A DNA stretch of 48,120 nucleotides, from positions 1 to 48,120 of the forward strand of contig CACYJU010000016.1 in assembly GCA_902774845.1 (NCBI GenBank). Direction: 5' to 3'. Below the pieces are notes generated by a model. The model was given only the letters and a program-made list of their open reading frames with translations, ran no database searches and had not been told where the DNA came from. Shown one piece after another: positions 43,982 through 48,120 of this stretch; the stretch's first letter is position 1; each line of letters starts with the position of its first letter. The position numbers and the translations under genes are program-made. The stretch comes from an uncultured Bacteroidota bacterium. GTDB taxonomy: Bacteria > Bacteroidota > Bacteroidia > Bacteroidales > P3.

Positions 43982-44539
43982 TTACAGCCCCAACGCTTTC
44001 TCCATCGAAGGACGTATCTGTACATCGAAGATGGAGGCGTATTTCTCGAAAGGATATTTCTTATAGTCGCCTGATGCAAAATACCACAGTATGACCGTAA
44101 AGTCGGCTGCATTGCTGTATCCTGGCACCACCGTCAAGAGGGTCTTGTCTGGACCGAAGATGGCAAACGACGGAAATCCCATCTTGGCTCCCAACACTGC
44201 CTGTGCGAATGGATGGGTAGCGCGACGTCCGTTGGCAGACACTCCGCCTCCCTTATACTCCACATCGTTCCACTTGAAGGCAGCGTCGCCCTCTGCGTCA
44301 AACTTCGTAGGTATGAAATATTTATTCAGTATCGCCGCCACCACCTTGTCGGTGAAGGTGTCCTTATCCATCTTCTTGCACCATCCGCACCACGAGGTGT
44401 AGAAGTCGATGAAATAGAGTTTCTCATTACGCGAATTGGAGACTTTCGAAGACTGCTCTATCGTGTTCCACTTCACCTGCGACATAGCAGGAACCACGGT
44501 AAACAGAGCTATCAAAGCCAAAACAATGGATTTCTTCAT
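43982..44539 (-). CDS. Periplasmic thioredoxin-like protein
   Basis: 185 residues. Signal peptide 1-20 (ends AMSQ). The thioredoxin domain has the active site FYTSWCGWCKKMDKDTF (CGWC). A cis-Pro region is visible at GFPSFAIFGPD. An extra loop (WNDVEYKGGGVSANGRR) precedes the cis-Pro strand. The family (DUF255/thioredoxin_7-like) is usually a periplasmic disulfide reductant or maturation protein. It has its own promoter at 44566-44597. Confidence 0.88.
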   Translation of the reverse strand: MKKSIVLALIALFTVVPAMSQVKWNTIEQSSKVSNSRNEKLYFIDFYTSWCGWCKKMDKDTFTDKVVAAILNKYFIPTKFDAEGDAAFKWNDVEYKGGGVSANGRRATHPFAQAVLGAKMGFPSFAIFGPDKTLLTVVPGYSNAADFTVILWYFASGDYKKYPFEKYASIFDVQIRPSMEKALGL

Positions 44540-44565
44540 GGTTCAAAATATTATATTCCAATCTG

Positions 44566-44597
44566 CAAAGATACAAATAATTGTTGGCTTATTCACA
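44566..44597 (-). promoter_or_regulatory. Promoter of the thioredoxin-like gene
   Basis: On the minus strand: TGTG (44597-44594, weak), 20 bases, then a perfect TATCTTTG (44573-44566), 27 bases before the ATG. Confidence 0.6.
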
Positions 44598-44617
44598 ATA
44601 AGCCCATAAAATAACAT

Positions 44618-44645
44618 ATCCCCACGGAGATAACTCTGTGGGGAT
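44618..44645 (-). terminator. Terminator after the P-domain protein gene
   Basis: A 12-bp stem ATCCCCACGGAG / CTCTGTGGGGAT with one G-T pair and the loop ATAA. It begins 38 bases after the stop of the gene at 44684-46090; the minus strand then reads ATGTTATTTTATG. Confidence 0.8.
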
Positions 44646-44683
44646 TGCCTTTATTCACCTCTTTCCGAATTCTCTCTACTCGC

Positions 44684-46090
44684 TTATTTGCCGCAGTTTG
44701 GTGCCAGCTCCATCGACCAGCCGAAGAACCAGCCGTTGTCGCAAGCCCAGCCATCTTCGATAACCACCGCCCATGTGCCGTTCAGCGGACAGCCTTCCAA
44801 CTCTCCAAAGTCATAATCGGGTCTATAGTAGTCCGTCTTCGTCTCCTTGTTGCTGGGATGCTTCGTCTGGAAGGTCTGGGTGCCAGCGTTGTAACCTTCG
44901 CTGTAGAACGGTTCCCCTATCTCTTCGAAGGTGAAGGTCACATCATCCTTGTAGGCGTTGTCGCCAAGGTGGTGTTCGCCCGAGTTGTTGGTGCTGGCCA
45001 CATTGCCGTCCACCAGCAGGTAGTCTGCATTGCGGCTGAAGCAGTAGTCCAACCCCACGCCATACATGTTGTAAAGCGGGTCACAAAAATTACTCTCCAC
45101 GTCGAATGCGCCATGATTGTTTCCTCCATACGGATAGCCTGTCATAATACCACCGCCGCCAGTCGATTTATCCTTCAGATAGGCCGTCTGACCATTGGGG
45201 CATATAAGCTTTATGTCGTAATCTCCCATAAAAGAATATTCATAGTTGATGCAAACCGAGGCTATCTCGTCAACACTCTGTATGGTTCTGCCTTGCGGAA
45301 ATCCCGTTACATCCAGAGTCGCATAGAGCGTCACTCCGCAATACGGGCCGTCCGGAATAAACACTCTCTGTTCGGTCGAAAAAGACTTGGGCGTGCAGTC
45401 TTCCACCCCTGTGGTGGTGAACAGCAACGTTATCGTCTCGCCCACCAGCTGGGTCCTGATAACGGAATTGCTATACTCCACCGCGCCATTACTTGTGCTT
45501 GAGGCCGTAAACCGCATCATATCGCCCAGAGAGAACGACTTGGTGTCTTTCCTTGCCGAGCGGCTCTGCGCACTAGCTGTCTGCACCGTCTCCACCTTCG
45601 AGCTGCCGCCGTTCTGGATATTCACCATCCTCGACACATAGTTCTTCGATGGGGTCACCACCTGCAGATAGTTCATGCCCGTATTCGACAGGTCGATTCC
45701 CAGCTTGTAGTCTCCAGCCTCCATGAAATCCGTCTTCTCATACTCAACGGCGCCGTTCATCCTCACCAGCCTCATCGTCACAAGACCCGACTCGTCGAGC
45801 CTCAGCACCGACTCCGTGTGGCCCTTGAACGGATTGGGGTAGATGGGTGCCAATCCAGCTTCCACACCTTCCACCTCTTCAATACCCTCTAAGTCGCCGG
45901 CACCAAGCGTGATGATGGTGTCAGGATAGGTCAACGTATGCTCCCATCCATGGTTCAGGTCAACAATCTTCACCGTCTGGAAGGCGTGATAGTTGCCTTG
46001 CTTGTCAGCCGCCGTAAAACGCAGCTGAACCGGTTGCGCGCTCGCCGTCAAGGCGGCAAGCATCATAATAATGGGTACAATCTTTTTCAT
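44684..46090 (-). CDS. Secreted protein with internal T9SS-like domain and C-terminal P-domain-like sandwich
   Basis: 468 residues. Signal peptide 1-18 (ends ASAQ). Residues about 85-170 look like a T9SS sorting domain (PIYPNPFKGHTESVLRLDES, MNYLQVVTPSKNYVSRMV), but they sit near the N-terminus instead of the end. A Ser/Arg-rich linker follows (SAQSRSARKDTKS). The last 230 residues resemble a proprotein-convertase P-domain: GDYDIKLICPNGQTAYL, then GCPLNGTWAVVIEDGWACDN and FFGWSMEL. No protease active site is present. It has a perfect promoter and its own terminator. Confidence 0.78.
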   Translation of the reverse strand: MKKIVPIIMMLAALTASAQPVQLRFTAADKQGNYHAFQTVKIVDLNHGWEHTLTYPDTIITLGAGDLEGIEEVEGVEAGLAPIYPNPFKGHTESVLRLDESGLVTMRLVRMNGAVEYEKTDFMEAGDYKLGIDLSNTGMNYLQVVTPSKNYVSRMVNIQNGGSSKVETVQTASAQSRSARKDTKSFSLGDMMRFTASSTSNGAVEYSNSVIRTQLVGETITLLFTTTGVEDCTPKSFSTEQRVFIPDGPYCGVTLYATLDVTGFPQGRTIQSVDEIASVCINYEYSFMGDYDIKLICPNGQTAYLKDKSTGGGGIMTGYPYGGNNHGAFDVESNFCDPLYNMYGVGLDYCFSRNADYLLVDGNVASTNNSGEHHLGDNAYKDDVTFTFEEIGEPFYSEGYNAGTQTFQTKHPSNKETKTDYYRPDYDFGELEGCPLNGTWAVVIEDGWACDNGWFFGWSMELAPNCGK

Positions 46091-46125
46091 AGCCGTATAT
46101 TTTTATATTGATAATTTCACGATTG

Positions 46126-46157
46126 CAAAGTTACTGATTTTTTTTATTTACACCAAA
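46126..46157 (-). promoter_or_regulatory. Promoter of the P-domain protein gene
   Basis: On the minus strand: TTTG (46157-46154), 20 bases, then TAACTTTG (46133-46126). Both elements match the consensus; the ATG is 35 bases further on. Confidence 0.8.
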
Positions 46158-46308
46158 TCCCATAGCCTTTCTTTTTTCACACCCTCTACATAGTTAGTAA
46201 CAAAAAAATCCAAAAACCGTCCCCAAAGATGATTTTTTTCTCGTCACACATAAATATTGCACCCCCAAAAAGATAAATCACCCATAAGACAAATCTTATC
46301 CATGCAAA

Positions 46309-46658
46309 TCCGCAAGATCCGCAACCCCATACACCATTCCCCCAGCAATAGAAGCAATCCATCCTCCCCCACCCATCCATACCCCCCACCCTTCTGTGCA
46401 ATTCAACGGCGTTCTCGCCGCTGCCCAATCCTCCCCCCTATAGTAACCACCCAAAAAAAACATAAGTCCATAAACCGCGCAATCACATGAACCACAAATC
46501 ATTAACCAGATATCCCATCATACCAATATAATCCGGAACATCCGCAAGAAAACAACTCTCCGCAAATCCAGAATTCCAATAATCCGTAATTTCAACAAAC
46601 CGATTTCCCGTCATCCAGTCATAACCCGGAACATCCGTAAACTCCGGAATTTCCGCAA
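46309..46658. repeat. Nonamer repeats TCCGNAANN in a gene-free stretch
   Basis: Ten copies of the core TCCGNAA (one as CCCGGAA) occur between 46309 and 46658. Adjacent copies are exactly 9 bases apart at 46309/46318, at 46532/46541, and four times in a row at 46625, 46634, 46643 and 46652. Small open frames here merely translate the repeat. A short hairpin CGGCG-TTCT-CGCCG lies at 46407-46420. The whole 46158-46780 stretch has no supported gene. Confidence 0.75.
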
Positions 46659-46802
46659 AAAACAACCCATCCATAAATCCAACAATCCCACCACACTACA
46701 CACCACTTAGTCCCCACCCAACTCCTTGACAATTAGCATATCTAATATATTCAACTCTAAGTTAAGAATAATATATTAATATGTTAATTCTTTTTGTTGA
46801 AG

Positions 46803-46833
46803 CTTGTAAGTTCGAAATAAATTCCTATCTTTG
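46803..46833 (+). promoter_or_regulatory. Promoter of the DUF6266 gene
   Basis: CTTG (46803-46806, one mismatch), 19 bases, then TATCTTTG (46826-46833). Transcription would start near 46840, which rules out the ATG at 46781 and leaves the one at 46955. Confidence 0.7.
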
Positions 46834-46900
46834 CCCCGTTGAAAAGCCCCCATCCTCGCCCCACCAAACCACCCGTAACCCCACTGTCCCCCAGTTAAAT

Positions 46901-46949
46901 ACCTCATACTTCTTACCTCTTCCTTCTGACCTCTTACCTCTAACCTATA
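46901..46949. repeat. Degenerate heptamer array in the DUF6266 leader
   Basis: Seven units in a row: ACCTCAT, ACTTCTT, ACCTCTT, CCTTCTG, ACCTCTT, ACCTCTA, ACCTATA. The array ends 5 bases before the ATG at 46955 and has the same unit as the perfect array in rimO. Confidence 0.88.
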
Positions 46950-46954
46950 AATCC

Positions 46955-47731
46955 ATGGCCACAACCCTCCACAACCCAGTCACCACCAAGTTCCAAGGAC
47001 ACGTAGGTCCTTACATCTACTACGTCGTCCGCAACCAGCAGCGCATCCGAAGCATGCCATCCAAGGTCCACAATCCCCGTTCTCCAAAGCAGACAGCCCA
47101 CCGCACTCGCTTCTCCGCTGCCAACTCCCTCGCCGCCACCTTCCGCGACGCCTACCCATTGGGCTATCATAAGAACTCCCAAGGCCTCGACCCCCGCTCC
47201 GCCTTCGTAAAGCACATCTACCACGAAGCCCTCAGTCAGGACTCCCTCCTCAATCCCAATAGATTAAAACTCTCGCAAGGCTCCCTCGTCATCTTCCAAC
47301 CCACACGCACCGACTACGACGGCTCCCGCCTCACCCTCCGCTGGGCACTCGGCAACGGCCAATCCGCCGACCGTCTCTGTGTCTGCGTCTACAACTATAC
47401 CAGCGGCTTCGCCGAGTTCCGTCAGGACTTCGCCTCCCGTGGCGAAGGCCGCGTATCAATAACCATAAGGGAAGACTGGCGTGAAGACCATCTCTACGTC
47501 TACTGCTTTTGGCACAACCTGCAGACCCACAAGGTCTCCACCTCCGTCGTGGCCACCGAGATCAACAATCCCGACACGCAAGAAAAAACTCTCGTTGACC
47601 TCACCAAGCACCTCTACAACCTCTCCATCCCCTGGAAATCCTACTTCCAATCCCGCTACCTCCGCAAACTCATCCAATCGCTCCCCAAACCCGACACACC
47701 CGACCAAGTCCCCCATCCCCTAAAACCATAA
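46955..47731 (+). CDS. DUF6266-family protein
   Basis: 258 residues from the ATG at 46955, chosen because of the promoter at 46803-46833 and because the family begins right there (MATTLHNPVTTKFQGHVGPY, then YYVVRNQQRIRSMP and NPRSPKQTAHRTRF). An upstream in-frame ATG at 46781 would translate the heptamer array. The family is restricted to Bacteroidota and of unknown function. There is no signal peptide and no membrane segment. The C-terminal half is beta-rich (RLTLRWALGNGQSADRLCVC, LYVYCFWHNLQTHKVSTS). The plus strand is strikingly C-rich with a strong bias for C-ending codons, unlike the AT-rich secreted-protein genes at the left end. Confidence 0.8.
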   Translation: MATTLHNPVTTKFQGHVGPYIYYVVRNQQRIRSMPSKVHNPRSPKQTAHRTRFSAANSLAATFRDAYPLGYHKNSQGLDPRSAFVKHIYHEALSQDSLLNPNRLKLSQGSLVIFQPTRTDYDGSRLTLRWALGNGQSADRLCVCVYNYTSGFAEFRQDFASRGEGRVSITIREDWREDHLYVYCFWHNLQTHKVSTSVVATEINNPDTQEKTLVDLTKHLYNLSIPWKSYFQSRYLRKLIQSLPKPDTPDQVPHPLKP

Positions 47732-48039
47732 CACTAACACATTAGCGCACGCAAAATTAACGCCCTGTGCGGGCACGCACCATTAACCATCTCCCGCATC
47801 GTCAAAGTAAATTTAAGTCTAAAAAAAAAAGAACATCTAACACATTCTCAATACATTATAGACTTATCAACAACTTCCGTCAAAAAACCCTCCTCAAAAC
47901 CTCCGAAAAGACCCCCTTTCCACACCATACAACACCCCTCAACACTCCATTCCCAATACAAAATCAAAAATAATTCCACATCCAATCCACTGTCGGATAG
48001 AGTGTTATCGAAAACATACCATTCGGCAGCGAAAAAAAA
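47732..48039. other. Gene-free, C-rich intergenic stretch
   Basis: No gene is supported. A weak hairpin GCCC-TGTGC-GGGC at 47762-47774 may end the DUF6266 transcript. An open frame on the minus strand over 47848-48120 has no family features and would run antisense to the promoter at 48040-48070. Confidence 0.6.
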
Positions 48040-48070
48040 TTTGCCAGAATTAAAAATCGTCGTATCTTTG
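48040..48070 (+). promoter_or_regulatory. Strong promoter reading out of the window
   Basis: TTTG (48040-48043), 19 bases, then TATCTTTG (48063-48070). Both elements match the Bacteroides consensus exactly. The leader contains a possible hairpin with outer arms CGCTTT and AAAGCG and inner C3/G3 arms. The gene it serves starts beyond base 48120. Confidence 0.8.
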
Positions 48071-48120
48071 CATCCGCTTTCGCCCAAAAAACGGGTGTTG
48101 AAAAAAAGCGACGAGTACAT

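Noticed and set aside
46483..46674. 63-codon minus-strand frame in the repeat region
   Set aside because: It only translates the nonamer repeat; no start context or promoter supports it.
46781..46954. N-terminal extension of the DUF6266 protein
   Set aside because: It lies partly upstream of the predicted transcription start and would translate the heptamer array.
47848..48120. 90-codon minus-strand frame at the right edge
   Set aside because: Runs antisense through a consensus promoter and has no family signature.

Overview
The window reads as a chromosomal segment of a Bacteroidota bacterium, most likely order Bacteroidales. Evidence: a fused SecDF, NADP-type GdhA, Bacteroidota-restricted families (DUF4301, DUF6266), PorV/PorQ-type barrels, type IX secretion (T9SS) sorting domains on secreted proteins, many lipoproteins, almost no Shine-Dalgarno sites, and several promoters of the Bacteroides form TTTG - about 20 bp - TAnnTTTG. 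I cannot place it to genus. I see no rRNA, tRNA, prophage, insertion sequence or CRISPR array.

Left part (1-9.1 kb) is accessory, envelope-directed DNA on the minus strand: a truncated secreted protein, an outer-membrane barrel protein, a lipoprotein, and a tight four-gene operon (fibre-like coiled-coil protein, two duplicated lipoproteins, a C10 cysteine protease with a T9SS tail). Hairpin repeats and a duplicated, deleted intergenic segment lie around these genes. Next is a four-gene operon led by an ECF sigma factor.

Middle part (9.5-21.2 kb): a BlaI repressor with an M56 metallopeptidase/TonB-domain sensor on the plus strand; a minus-strand operon of two related membrane proteins and a winged-helix regulator; gdhA with its own promoter and terminator; then a run of minus-strand genes: greA, a HIT hydrolase, a YitT transporter-like protein, a family 4 glycosyltransferase, a small secreted protein and a PorE-like PD40/OmpA protein.

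21.3-34.6 kb is one long minus-strand unit: secDF, a small membrane protein, a TonB-dependent receptor-like barrel, a 1599-residue secreted protein with a T9SS-type C-terminus, and a PorV-family barrel. It starts at a good promoter and ends at a strong terminator, so general export (SecDF) and a dedicated surface module appear to be made together.

35-46 kb holds housekeeping genes: radC, pheS-folB, a cyclophilin lipoprotein, a small lipoprotein, a DUF4301 gene with hisS, and ftsY-rimO, followed by a periplasmic thioredoxin and a P-domain secreted protein. The right end (46-48 kb) has C-rich intergenic DNA with short-period tandem repeats, one DUF6266 gene and a promoter firing out of the window.

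Most unusual points: the protease/lipoprotein operon, the secDF-linked surface module, the heptamer array inside rimO that recurs in front of the DUF6266 gene, and intergenic repeats with 7, 8, 9 and 11 bp periods.
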